Part shown: one piece after another, positions 12,281 through 21,780 of the stretch | How positions within the stretch are numbered: the stretch's first letter is position 1 | Layout of the letters: the number at the start of each line of letters is the position of its first letter | NCBI GenBank assembly: GCA_022376925.1 | Contig: JAIOJX010000001.1 | Coordinates: 310,001 to 374,000, forward strand | DNA: 64,000 nucleotides | DNA from: Tragulus kanchil | Lineage: Eukaryota > Chordata > Mammalia > Artiodactyla > Tragulidae | Direction: 5' to 3' | Notes under the pieces: model-generated | Database searches by the model: none | Told to the model about the DNA's origin: nothing | The model's input: the letters and a program-made list of their open reading frames with translations, nothing else | Translations under genes and position numbers: made by a program

Positions 12281-15200
12281 CTAAATTGAATAAGACTTAG
12301 GTTAACTTTTTTTTTCAGCTATTCTGGATTTTCACTTCTGCTGCAGGCTTTTCTCTAGTTGCAGAGAGTGGGGGTTACTCTCTAGTGGAGGTGAACAGGC
12401 TTCTTGTTGCGGTGACTTTCCTTGTTTTGGAACTCGGGCTCTAGAGCACATGGACTTCAGTAGTTGCAGCCCATGGGCTCCATAGTTGTGGCTCTGGGGC
12501 TCTAGAGCACAGGCTCCATAGTTGTGGCTCACGGGCTTAGTTGCTTCACAGCATGTGGGATCTTCCCAGATCAGGGATCGAACCCATGTCTCCTACATTG
12601 ACAGACGAACTCTCCACCACTGAGCTACCAGGGAAACCCTGAAGACACTTTGAAAACAAAAAAGTTATTAAATTGTGCTTAGTGATCAAACAGCTAGGGT
12701 TCCCAAAGACATTATAAGCACAATATATGGCTGTTTCCCAGATTTATGCACATCTCCTGAACTGTGTATATTGCCACCTAGTATCTTGTACAGTCATAAA
12801 GCACATCTTTTAAAAACCTGAACTCCTCAGCTCCACTCATTTCAAGCCTGCTCTTTCACAGCCAATTGTGAAGATAAAAATAAATTGTTGCCCTTGCCTT
12901 TGCCCCGTGTTGTAGTAGGAACTACATAAATACTAAATAATTTCCCTGGGATAAGCTCCACTGGAAAACTCTAGCTTAGTCTTCTCTTGTATCTCAGTTA
13001 CCTAGAACAGTGAGTAAGGGCTCATTATTTTATTATGGATGCTTTTAGATACAAAAATGTTGAAAGCATTTACAAGGAATACCTGTATACCTACCACCTA
13101 CATTCTACCATTAAGATATTACTATACTTGCTTTATTACCTATCAATCCATCTTTCTATCCCTCTGCTTACCAATTAATCTTATTTTTGATACATTGCAC
13201 AGAACATTGCAAATATGAGAATAAGTCCCCCAGTATACTTCAACGTTTTTAACCTTAAGTCTAAAGTTCAATATTTATTTACAGATGTTCAATTTTGATA
13301 TAAAATATACATACAATGTTTGTATAAATATTGAATATACACTTGCTGGGCTTTGAAAAATGTGTACACCTATGTAACCCAACCTAAAAGATGATGCTGT
13401 TTAAGTACTACACATTTTTTGAAAACTCAGGAGTGACCAAAGGACTGTAAAAGATCAGTTTTCATTCCAGTCCCAAAAAAGGCCAGTGCCAAAGAATGTT
13501 CAAACTACTGCACAATTGCACTCATTTCCCATGCAAAGAAGGTAATGCCCAAAATCCTACAAGCTAGGTTTCAACAGCACAGGAATTGAGAACTTCCAGA
13601 TATACAAACTGGATTTAGAAAAGGCAGAAGGAATCAGAGATCAAATCGCCAACATTCATTGTGTCATAGAAAAGCAAGAGAAAAAAAAGAAAAGCAAGAG
13701 AATTCCAGAAAAACATCTATCTGCTTCCTTGACTAGGCTAAAGCCTTTGACTGCGTGGATCACAACAAACTGTGGAAAATTCTGAAACAGATGGGAATAC
13801 CAGACCACCTTATCTGCCCCATAAGAAACCTATATGCAGGACAAGAAGCAACAATTAGAACAGGACATGGAACAATGGACTGGTTCCAAATTTGTCAGTA
13901 TGTCAAGGCTGTATATTGCCACCCTGCTTATTTAACTTCTGTGCAGAGTACATCTTGAGAAATGCCAGTCTGGATGAAGCACAAGCTGGAACCAAGATCA
14001 CTGGGAGAAATAGCAATAACCTCAGATATGCAGATAACACCAGCCTTACAGCCGGAAACAAAGAGGAATAAAGAGCCTTTTGATGAAGGTGAAAGAGGAG
14101 AGTGAAAAAGCTGGCCTAAAACAACATTCATGAAACAAAGATCATGGCATCTGGTTCCGTCACTTCATGGCAAATAGATGAGGAAACAATGGTAACGGTG
14201 ACAGGCTTAATTTTCTTGGGCTCCAAAATCACTGTGGATGGTGACTGCAGCCATGAAGTTAAAAGATGCTTGCTCCTTGCAAGGAAAGCTATGACAAACA
14301 TAGACAGCATATTCAAAAGCAGAGACATCACTTTGCCAACAAAGGTCCATTTAGTCAAAGCTATCGTTTTTCCAGTAGATATGTAGGACTGTGAGAGTTG
14401 GACCATAAAGAAGGCTGACCGCTGAAAAATGGATGCCTTCAAACTGTGGTGTTGGAGAAGACTCTTGAGAGTCCCTTGGACTGCAAGGAGATCAAACCAG
14501 TCAATCCTAAACCCTGAATATTCACTGGAAGGACTGATGCTGAAGCTAAAACTCCAGTCTTTTGGCCACCTGATACAAAGAGCACATGCATTCAAAAAGA
14601 CCCTGATGCTGGGGAAAACAGAAGGCAGAAGAAGGGGACGACAGAAAATGAGATGGATGGATGGCATCACTGACTCAATTGGCATGAGTTTGAGCAAGCT
14701 CTGCGAGATGGTTAAGGAAAGGGAAGTCTGGCTGCAGTCCATGGTGTTGCAAAGGGTCAGGCGTGACTGAGTGATTGAACTGAACTGATGTAAGCCAAAT
14801 GCCTATGAAAATACAGAAAATTACCATCACTACAGAAAGTAACTTTATACCCCTTTTCTGTCCAACCCTGCACGCACATTGTGAGGAAACATCTGTTTTG
14901 ATTTTTCACCGCTATAGAATCATTTTGTCTCTTCTAGAAATTTGCATCCTGGAACAAATCTATTCTTTTATGAATAAACACCTGAGCTGTTTCCTATTTG
15001 GGATTATTATGAACAAAGGTGCCATGAATGTTCATGTAAAAGTATCTTTGTGTTTATGTGTTTTCATTTCACACAGATAAATACCTAAGAGTGGAACTGC
15101 TGGATCATAGAGTCTGTAACTTTTTAGTTTCATGAGCAACTTTTACTAAAGTACATGTTCCATTTTACACAGTTATCAACAATGTATGAAAGTTGTAGTC

Positions 15201-17283
15201 ACTCCACATCCTTGCTAATCCTTGGTGTTATCAGTCATTACTTTTGGTCATTATTCTGGATATCTTCTTGGTGTTCTAATGTGTACTTTTTGGTGACTGA
15301 TGATGTTGAGTTTATTTCCATGTGCATATTGGCCATTCATATATCTTCTTTTGTTAAGTATCTATTTAGATCTTTTGCCCACTTTTTCACAGGATTGTTT
15401 TTTTGTTACTGAGTTGTCTCAGTCTTTCCTATCCAATTTTTTTTTCCTATCCATTTTGACATGGATTTTTTCTCATTCACCAGTGTGTAGGAGTCACTCA
15501 GTTAGCTTCCAAATTCTTTCATAGGGAATTGTTCCCTATGTATCTGTAGATTTATTTTCATCATGGACCAGAACCTCCAGCACTTTTTGTAACACTTACT
15601 AACTGGAAATTACTTGAATGTGCATCAACAGAATGGATGAATACATTGTGGTGTAGTCCTACAAGAAAATTCTATTCAACATGAAGGACGCATGAACTAT
15701 TACCATGCAGTACAGTAATGATAAATCTCCTAAATATAACATTAAATGAAAGAAGCCAGACACAAAAGAGTATATACTGTAGTATTCCATTTATATAAAG
15801 TTTTATAAATAAGTAAAATTAATCTTTGATGACAGAAGTCATGATGGTGTATCCTTCGGTGAGGTGAGAAGAATGCTATGCTGTGTGGCCAAAAAAATAT
15901 ATAAAAACAAACAAAACATTATTCTAAGATGGTAGAAACCAGCTAGAATTTTCTTCCATCCTCAACCCTCAGATTTTCCAAAGGAAAACAGAATATGGTC
16001 AACAGGGAGTGGAACTCTTCTCTAAAATCCTATAGTCCTGAGAGAACATTAACTTATTATTGTCACATCATCATGGGACAAGTAATGAATATAGGGAAAG
16101 CCTTATACAAAATTGCTCGATAAGCAACATATGTGTTTAACATGTGTTTAGAGAGATCTTTCTTTTCTTACAATTTCACTTTAGGTACAACAACTATGAC
16201 CGCGCTGTCATCAATACCATACCTTATGATGTTGTTCATCGTTGGTATATAGCACACCGGACTCTAACAATAGAGTTGAGGAGGCCTGAGAATGAGTTTT
16301 GGGTCAAACTAAAACCTGGCAAGGTGAGTGCCAAACTCGAAAGATGTCAAGTAAGCAGTGACAAATGAGTATTTATTGAATATGTGAGTCAAAATGCTAC
16401 ATAGGAAAAAGAGAAGAGAGTCTTAGATATTGGGCCTGGTCCTGCCACTCACTGAATGACTTGGAAACAGGCTCCCTTGAGTATCTACCAATCAGTGACT
16501 CTATTTGTATGATGAGGGAGTTGAACTTGATAGTCCGTAAGAGTCCATCTGGCTTTATGATTCATTTCATTTTATTTTGCTCTTCACACATCCTCTGGAT
16601 AAAGAATATCTCTAACTTAGCATAAGACCATAGTGAAATAGTAAAACTCTTTGAGAGAACATCAATAATAAGAAAGAGAAAGGAAAAAAGAAACCAATGA
16701 TCTGATTTGTTTTGATAAAAGAATAATTATTCGAGAAATATAACCTCCTCAAATGTAGAACCTGTTACCTACTGTTGCCTTCGTTATTTCCATTTAGCCT
16801 AATACAGAGCTATGCACATCCTTGTTTTCAAATGTTTGCTTAATCTCAAAAGAAAAGTACCTCATTGAATGTAATCAGAGAATGATCTTAAGCTTTTTTA
16901 AAAAAAAATTTTTTTAATCTATTTATTTATTTGGCTGTACCAGGTCTTAGCTGTAGCATGTGGGGATCTAGTTCCCTGACCCGAAATCAAGCCCAGGCCC
17001 CCTGCACTGGGAGCCCAGCATCTTAACCACTGAACCACCAGGAAATCCCCTGATCTTAAGCTTTTACTTTAAATGATCACTTCTGATTTATGGTCCCTTT
17101 GATCTGCCCTTGTTCTGAGTGTTTTTCCTCTGTTTTTTTCCCCATTTGCAGGTCCTATTTATAGACAACTGGCGTGTCCTACATGGCAGGGAATCCTTCA
17201 CTGGCTACCGCCAACTCTGTGGCTGCTATTTAACAAGGGATGATGTATTAAACACTGCTCGTCTCTTGGGCCTTCAGGCTTAA
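3491..17283 (+). CDS. TMLHE: TMLHE, trimethyllysine dioxygenase, 3' part of gene (five coding exons, 5' end outside window)
   Basis: Fe(II)/2-oxoglutarate dioxygenase of the mitochondrial matrix that hydroxylates N6-trimethyllysine to 3-hydroxy-trimethyllysine, the first step of carnitine synthesis. Joining 3491-3770, 5535-5654, 10644-10880, 16185-16323 and 17152-17283 gives an unbroken frame with GT/AG at every junction. The frame ends at a TAA that makes the protein end at residue 421, the human length. Counting back, the window starts inside Trp120. Seen in sequence: iron ligands His242 and Asp244 (RHTDTTYF), His389 (VLHGRE), and Arg398 (TGYRQ), the likely 2-oxoglutarate carboxylate ligand. 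The mitochondrial presequence and N-terminal domain lie upstream of the window. Two exons occur twice (10644/11769 and 17152/18227); the first copy of each gives the normal protein. Recognised from recall of the family, not from a search. The closest paralogue would be BBOX1, but the exon sequence matches TMLHE far better. Confidence 0.96.
3918..4067 (-). mobile_element. CHR-2-like SINE-c, inverted
   Basis: T-rich start, ggctgcaccagctcttag and the inverted tRNA-like head ending ggaccaccagggaagtccc. Confidence 0.7.
4190..4610 (+). mobile_element. MIR-like ancient SINE fragments
   Basis: Segments such as tactgatgaggcacttgagactcag (about 4512) match the conserved core of MIR elements. Two degraded pieces are likely (4200-4340 and 4430-4600). 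Confidence 0.45.
5230..5508 (+). mobile_element. L1 3' UTR-like fragment ending next to a TMLHE exon
   Basis: The same family as the segments at 31370-31760 (inverted), 42690 and 54000: atatacatatgactaatctgg, gtaaacaacaaaactctgtaaaag, then an A run. It ends only about 27 bases before the exon at 5535, close to its polypyrimidine tract. Confidence 0.6.
5535..5654 (+). CDS. TMLHE: TMLHE exon carrying the HxD iron-binding motif, residues 213-253
   Basis: The 120-nt exon runs between ..ttggcag and gtaggt. The first base completes Arg213 (CG|A) and the last two bases start Gly253. It encodes ETIYGRMWYFTSDF and then DRHTDTTYFQEPCG. His242 and Asp244 of the His-x-Asp motif are two of the three Fe(II) ligands in this enzyme family. 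The donor gtaggt is weaker than gtaagt but usable. Confidence 0.96.
6147..6270 (-). mobile_element. Old L1 fragment, inverted
   Basis: tttattgagatataattgac followed by aaggtgtacaatatg is a common signature of inverted L1 3' ends in mammals. Confidence 0.5.
6475..6695 (+). mobile_element. Bov-tA SINE
   Basis: gggctttccaggtggcacta head, box B ttcaattcc, the body with ccactccaggattcttgcc, and an end at gcacatatgc. Confidence 0.85.
6842..6968 (+). mobile_element. Bov-tA SINE, 5' truncated
   Basis: Body half only, from gagaaggaaatgg through ccactccagtattcttgcc to the gtgactaagcagtagc end. Same orientation as the SINE 150 bases upstream. Confidence 0.8.
7190..7440 (+). mobile_element. MIR SINE
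   Basis: cagcacagtgagagtgcttaag, ccttgtgatctttg and ctcagttttttcacctgtag are the standard MIR landmarks in order. Confidence 0.6.
7446..9679. repeat. Tandem duplication A, period 1,117 bp
   Basis: 7446-8562 is repeated at 8563-9679, nearly base for base; the one substitution I noticed is at about 7545/8662 (T versus A). The unit contains a Bov-A2/BovB 3' tail and L2-like sequence. After the second copy the sequence changes to unique DNA at ..aacatgtccc. Confidence 0.97.
7496..7651 (-). mobile_element. Bov-A2 / BovB 3' end, inverted (copy also at 8613-8768)
   Basis: ttcagttcaattcaattcag, gtcgtgtccgactctttgc and ctgcagcccgccaggcttcc are the inverted 3' terminus shared by BovB and Bov-A. Doubled by duplication A. 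Confidence 0.8.
7652..10400 (+). mobile_element. L2-like LINE remnants filling the intron (duplicated part 7652-9679)
   Basis: The pyrimidine-rich sequence has L2 3' landmarks: gctcttggctttagctatcacc, ctcaacatagccagaattgacc, cctagaatgccctctcg. No intact frame; an 82-codon frame at 7653 has no known domain. No gene is seen between the two TMLHE exons here. Confidence 0.45.
10644..10880 (+). CDS. TMLHE: TMLHE exon, residues 253-332 (first copy, intact)
   Basis: The 237-nt exon runs from ..ctctttag to AG|gtaagt. The first base completes Gly253 and the next codon is ATT (Ile254), followed by QVFHCLKHEGTGGRTLLVDG and a stretch ending NIYPWNKELYLIR. It is core jelly-roll sequence of the dioxygenase. 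A second copy starts 1,125 bases downstream. This copy has the full codon complement and is taken as the real exon. Its length is a multiple of three, so inclusion of both copies would keep frame. Confidence 0.95.
11099..11157. repeat. (AT)n microsatellite (copy at about 12232-12277)
   Basis: Nearly pure alternating TA for about 58 bases in copy 1 and shorter in copy 2. The length difference between copies is typical of slippage or consensus error. Confidence 0.9.
11189..11520 (-). mobile_element. SINE-c (CHR-2-like), inverted (copy at 12313-12640)
   Basis: Pyrimidine start, the ttagttgcttcacagcatgtg block and the inverted head gagctaccagggaaaccc. The pair is a by-product of duplication B. 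Confidence 0.75.
11769..12002 (+). other. TMLHE: Second copy of the TMLHE residue 254-331 exon, one codon short
   Basis: This repeats the exon at 10644-10880 within tandem duplication B. It is 234 nt long: the Ile254 codon is missing because three bases next to the acceptor are absent, and three more bases are lost from the pyrimidine tract (tttttccttcttt-type runs shortened). The remaining exon bases appear identical, including the donor. If spliced in together with copy 1, it would insert 78 residues in frame and duplicate part of the catalytic fold, which is unlikely to be tolerated. The losses sit right after the copy junction at 11743/11744, as expected for an uncorrected contig end. Confidence 0.9.
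12864..13417. other. TMLHE intron, partly inverted old L1
   Basis: The 13020-13410 stretch resembles inverted L1 3' sequence (gtgtacacctatgtaaccc near 13365). The remainder is unique and AT-rich with no gene. Confidence 0.4.
13418..14790 (+). mobile_element. BovB (RTE) LINE, 5'-truncated, reverse-transcriptase pseudogene
   Basis: Starts in the reverse transcriptase region (ccagtcccaaaaaaggccag) and continues through tggatcacaacaaactgtgg, ggacatggaacaatggactgg and ggttgcaaa-type ends to the 3' terminus at gaactgaactgatg. Conceptual translation in pieces shows RTE features (HNKLWKILKQMGIPDHLI, then [14 protein letters not shown], and the WRRLLRVPWTARRSNQSIL block), but stops and frameshifts break it. 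BovB is the ruminant-typical LINE; it mobilises Bov-tA/A2. Confidence 0.85.
14800..15910 (-). mobile_element. L1 remnants (inverted to about 15560, then forward)
   Basis: gggattattatgaacaaagg and gagtggaactgctggatcat are inverted L1 3' signatures. From about 15590, aatggatgaatacattgtgg and gaaagaagccagacacaaaag are the forward counterpart. The two pieces form an inverted arrangement. Confidence 0.5.
16185..16323 (+). CDS. TMLHE: TMLHE exon, residues 332-378
   Basis: The 139-nt exon runs between ..cactttag and gtgagt. The first base completes Arg332 (AG|G). It encodes YNNYDRAVINTIPYDVVHRW, then YIAHRTLTIELRRPENEFW and ends VKLKPGK. Single copy. The phase matches both neighbouring exons. Confidence 0.96.
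16901..17050 (-). mobile_element. SINE-c, inverted, before the TMLHE terminal exon
   Basis: atttatttatttggctgtacc, gttccctgacccgaaatc and the inverted head gaaccaccaggaaatcccc. Its last 36 bases recur at 18091-18126 as the start of duplication C copy 2. Confidence 0.7.
17152..17283 (+). CDS. TMLHE: TMLHE terminal coding exon, residues 379-421 and stop (first copy)
   Basis: The exon starts after ..ccatttgcag. It encodes 43 residues starting VLFIDNWRVLHGRESF and ending ARLLGLQA, then TAA. It carries His389, the distal Fe(II) ligand, and Arg398 of the 2-oxoglutarate site, so it is indispensable for activity. The exon and about 800 bases of 3' flank are repeated at 18227. Confidence 0.96.
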   Translation, partial: VLFIDNWRVLHGRESFTGYRQLCGCYLTRDDVLNTARLLGLQA

Positions 17284-19560
17284 AATTGACAGCACTGACA
17301 TTATGAACACACCTGAAGTCTTGGCTACTAGAATTTCATTTTATATCAGCAGAATAATATTGTGTCAGTACTGATTTTAAATTGTCTCCTCACCTCATCA
17401 CATGAAACAAAAGCCTCCGATTTCTCTATTAGGGAAAACCTTAGAAAAAGGCCATCTAGTGCGGTATCTCTCTTCCCCAAGTTATAACATGGGCTCATTT
17501 GGTTTTAAGACCTTTTGATGTAATTTTGGTTAGTCTACTTCAGGAATATAATCATCATATTGATAAAGAAACAGTAATAGTCACTAGGTAAAAACTTGTT
17601 TCAACAAGATCTGTCAGAAAGAAGTGCATTATAGGAATAACAAAGCCTTGCTAGAGCAGAGATTTGCAACATTTGTTGGTCTTAAGACACCCAAACACTT
17701 AAAAGTTATTGAGGACACCATAGAGTGCTTAGATGTGAGCTGTATCTATTGGTACTAATTATATTAGATATTAAGACTTAAAAATGTTTAAAATTTAAGA
17801 ACAAAAAAAAAGCACACATCAGCTATCAGAGGGATGACATCATCACATGTCATATAGCTTCTGGAAAAGTCTTCTATATGTTCATTAGATAATTAGACTG
17901 AAAAAGGCAGTATAATATTGTCATTACAAATTATTTTTATTAATAATACACAGACCCACTAAAAGGATCTCGTGAACTGCACCAGGTGTCTTTAGACCAC
18001 ACTTTGAGAACCAGTGGGCTAGAGCAGCAGTCCCCAAGGTTTGGGGCACCAAGAACTGGTTTCTTAAAAACAGTTTTTCCACGAACTGGGCCAGCATCTT
18101 AACCACTGAACCACCAGGAAATCCCTGATCTTAAGCTTTTACTTTAAATGATCACTTCTGATTTATGGTCCCTTTGATCTGCCCTTGTTCTGAGTGTTTT
18201 TCCTCTGTTTTTTTCCCCATTTGCAGGTCCTATTTATAGACAACTGGCGTGTCCTACATGGCAGGGAATCCTTCACTGGCTACCGCCAACTCTGTGGCTG
18301 CTATTTAACAAGGGATGATGTATTAAACACTGCTCGTCTCTTGGGCCTTCAGGCTTAAAATTGACAGCACTGACATTATGAACACACCTGAAGTCTTGGC
18401 TACTAGAATTTCATTTTATATCAGCAGAATAATATTGTGTCAGTACTGATTTTAAATTGTCTCCTCACCTCATCACATGAAACAAAAGCCTCCGATTTCT
18501 CTATTAGGGAAAACCTTAGAAAAAGGCCATCTAGTGCGGTATCTCTCTTCCCCAAGTTATAACATGGGCTCATTTGGTTTTAAGACCTTTTGATGTAATT
18601 TTGGTTAGTCTACTTCAGGAATATAATCATCATATTGATAAAGAAACAGTAATAGTCACTAGGTAAAAACTTGTTTCAACAAGATCTGTCAGAAAGAAGT
18701 GCATTATAGGAATAACAAAGCCTTGCTAGAGCAGAGATTTGCAACATTTGTTGGTCTTAAGACACCCAAACACTTAAAAGTTATTGAGGACACCATAGAG
18801 TGCTTAGATGTGAGCTGTATCTATTGGTACTAATTATATTAGATATTAAGACTTAAAAATGTTTAAAATTTAAGAACAAAAAAAAAGCACACATCAGCTA
18901 TCAGAGGGATGACATCATCACATGTCATATAGCTTCTGGAAAAGTCTTCTATATGTTCATTAGATAATTAGACTGAAAAAGGCAGTATAATATTGTCATT
19001 ACAAATTATTTTTATTAATAATACACAGACCCACTAAAAGGATCTCGTGAACTGCACCAGGTGTCTTTAGACCACACTTTGAGAACCAGTGGGCTAGAGC
19101 AGCAGTCCCCAAGGTTTGGGGCACCAAGAACTGGTTTCTTAGAAGACAGTTTTTCCACGAACTGGGCCAGAGTGGCGGGGGTGGGGAAGTGTGGTTTCCA
19201 GACGATTCAAGTGAAACAATGAGGAAAGACTGTAAATACTGATGCAGCTTCACTCACTCACCCACCCACCCCTCACCTCCTGCTGTGTGGCCTGGTTTCT
19301 CACCTAAGGACCCCTTGGCTGCAGGATATTTTGGGGCTGTCCTTTACATAGGCCTGTGGATTAGAGTTTAACTGAAACCCTACATCTTTCTGTGCTCTCC
19401 TAGAACTACAGATTTTCTAGGAATTGCTTAATAGCACAAGCCCAGTGATAAGGTGGGAACTGAATACATAGTGTTTTATCTTGTGAGTAAAATTATCTTC
19501 TAAATCATCTCTCAAAGAGTATAACTAAGAAATCACAATAGCTCCTGTGGAATAAACCCA
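17284..19560 (+). other. TMLHE 3' UTR / flank, partly duplicated
   Basis: Sequence after the TAA is AT-rich and non-coding and appears twice (to 18090 and 18359-19165). A canonical AATAAA occurs at 19551-19556, about 1.2 kb after the stop once the duplicate is removed. It could be the polyadenylation signal, but nothing else supports it and the true transcript end is unknown. A stretch around 17640-18070 (copy 18715-19165) resembles an old interspersed DNA-transposon-like repeat. Confidence 0.4.
18227..18358 (+). other. TMLHE: Second copy of the TMLHE terminal coding exon
   Basis: The coding part and acceptor are identical to 17152-17283, 1,075 bases downstream, inside tandem duplication C. 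As a real structure it would be a redundant alternative last exon giving the same protein. It reads on into unique sequence after 19165, so for the 3' flank the second copy is the one continuous with downstream DNA. Confidence 0.9.
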
Positions 19561-20265
19561 TCATTTTGGTAATTCTGTGAGGGATAATTGCAGAAAGGTT
19601 TTAGAGATTTCTGAGGTTCCATATGATAATTTGCACATAGACACACATACACACATGTATGTGCATGCATGCATGCACACAAAACACAAGAAGTGATTAC
19701 TGTGCAAACTTGCATTTTAGCTTTTGATGGCATTTAGTATGCAGTATTTTCCTCCATTTCTGCTGATGTTTTTTTCTGTCTTAAAATATTATACATGTTA
19801 ATTGCCAAAATTTGACTGGGTTAAGCATAATGCTTTGTTTCTTTTAATTTTTTAAATGGTTTTCCTTTAAATGTGTAGAGAGAAGGGAAAAGAGACAGAG
19901 AGACAGAAAGATAGGTGTGAGATTTATTTTTCCTTGGTTTCATTGAAAATGAAGCTGTACAATAACCACATTGACTGCTGTAGAATGATGGAAGACAATT
20001 CAGGCTAGAATGTGCATAAGAGGAAAAAAGCATTATTAGTGAGGATAGGAATCACAAATCAAAGTCAGTAGTCTGACAGGGAATAGAGCCTAATCTAATG
20101 TTTTCAGGAAGTTCTTAGTTCACATTTAGTAATTTATGCATTATTTTATTGACCCATCCAATGCACCAAAATATGTACTACATAGGAATCTTTAGGGGTC
20201 TTCCATGAAATGTGTTTTCCTCTTAGGTCAAAAGATTGATAATTAAGTTCATGTATTAAAGACTA
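19166..20265. other. Intergenic, no gene seen
   Basis: Contains a short ACAC/GCAT-rich stretch (19635-19690), a GA-rich stretch (19876-19920) and the AATAAA at 19551. Otherwise unique AT-rich DNA with no coding signal. Confidence 0.5.
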
Positions 20266-20272
20266 TTTGTTG

Positions 20273-20478
20273 TTGTTTAGTCGTTAAGTCGTGTCCAACT
20301 TTTTGCAATCCCATGGACTGTAGCCTACCTGGCTCCTCTGTCCCTGTGATTCTCCAGGTAAGAATACTGGAGTGGGTTTGCCATTTCTTCCTCTGGGGGA
20401 TCTTCTTGACCCAGAGATCAAACCCGTGTCTCCTACATTGCAGGCAGATTCTTTACTACTGTGCCACCTGGGAAACCC
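20273..20478 (-). mobile_element. Bov-tA SINE, inverted
   Basis: tcgtgtccaactttttgc start, ccaggtaagaatactggagtgg and the inverted head gtgccacctgggaaaccc. Confidence 0.85.
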
Positions 20479-20609
20479 TTAATATAGGTATAAAATCCTC
20501 CAAATCTGTTACAATCTGTCCCCCACTGACAAGACATCTAGTCTAAATCATTAGGGTAATAGTGTTGAGGATCTACGTTGCTTCGCTGGCAAAGACTCCA
20601 TTTTCCTGT

Positions 20610-21110
20610 TCTCTAGGAACAAATATCATATGATATCACTTATATATGGAATCTAAAGAATAAACTTATTCACAAAACAAAAACAAACTTATCGACGTAG
20701 AAAATAAGTTTATGGTTACCAAAGGGGAACGGTAGAAGGAATAACTTGAAAGTATGAGATTAAACGATACATACTACTATATATGTGCTTCCCAGGTGGC
20801 ACTAGTGGTAAAGAATCCACCTGCCAGTCCAGGAGACATAAGAGATGCAAGTTTAATCCCTGTGTCGGGAAGATCCCCTGGAGGAGGACATGGTAACCCA
20901 CTCCAGTATTCTTACCTCGGGAATCCCTATGTGTGGACAGAGGAGCTTGACTGGGTACAGTCCATAAGGTCACAAAGAGTTGGATACAACTGATGCAACT
21001 TAGTACACATGTATGCACTACCATATATAAAATAGATAAACAAAGATGTACTGCACAGGGAACTATATTCAATATCTTTCAATAAACTATAATGAGGAAT
21101 AATCAAACCA
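20610..21110 (+). mobile_element. L1 3' fragment with a nested Bov-tA at 20786-21005
   Basis: caaatatcatatgatatcac and tctaaagaataaacttattc (L1 3' region) are split by a forward Bov-tA (gcttcccaggtggcactag..). The L1 resumes with gcacagggaactatattc. The near-repeat of tactactatatat/cactaccatatat around the SINE looks like its target-site duplication. Confidence 0.65.
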
Positions 21111-21780
21111 ATAGCAATCCAAAGTCTTTGAAAATAAAATTGTATTAAGACCACAGACCATAGAGGGCTGGTCAGAACATCTGGTCAGAACCCAAATAAG
21201 GGGGTGGGGGTGGGAGTGGGGATAAACAGAGCCTTGGGGACCTGTTGGCATATAACAAAAGGGCTGAAATTTTTCTCATTGGTGTGCTAGAGGACAAGAG
21301 AAAGAGGGTGGGGCTGGAAAGGTATTCAAAGAAACAATGGCTAAAATATTTCCATGTGGCAAAAGACATAAACCTACAGATTTAAGTTGACTGAATCCTA
21401 AATAGAATAAGCCCAAAGGACTTCACATTGAGATACACCATAGTAAAACTTCTGAAAACTAAAGGCCTAGAAAAAAGTCTTGAAAATAGCAAGAGAGAAC
21501 AACACCTTCAGTATATGGGGAAAACAATTAGGTGGATTTCACATCAGAAACCACTGAGGCTAGAAGGAAGTGGCACAACACTTCTCAGGTAATGAAAGAA
21601 AAGAATCAGAATCCTTATAAAGTGAAATTATCCTTCAGGAATGCAGGGGAAATCAAGAAATTCTCAGATGAAGGAAAAGTAGAATTTATTGACATCTGAC
21701 ATACCATTATCCCACTGAGAGGATTCCACCAGGCACATGAAAAACTTTGGCTGAGAGTGATGTGCTCACCAGTTTCCTCG
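21111..21780. mobile_element. Degraded L1-like sequence
   Basis: Stretches such as ccaaaggacttcacattgag, caccatagtaaaacttctg and agaaaccactgaggctag resemble L1 internal sequence. No open frame of note; no gene. Confidence 0.4.

Larger units (their letters stand above)
10616..12863. repeat. Tandem duplication B, period about 1,125 bp, contains a TMLHE exon
   Basis: 10616-11743 is repeated at 11744-12863. Differences: six bases lost in the first 30 bases of copy 2, and a few changes beside the (AT)n run (11085-11100 versus 12205-12230), which also differs in length. The rest, including the TMLHE exon and a SINE-c, matches. Confidence 0.97.
17015..19165. repeat. Tandem duplication C, period about 1,076 bp, contains the TMLHE terminal exon
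   Basis: 17015-18090 is repeated at 18091-19165. Copy 2 starts inside a SINE-c, truncating it at a four-base shared CCAG. Small differences lie at both sides of the junction (about 18067 versus 19142, and one C lost in a C run at 18123). Confidence 0.97.

Noticed and set aside
14128..14742. 204-codon open frame on the minus strand
   Set aside because: It is the antisense of a BovB 3' region; long antisense frames there are common and there is no known domain.
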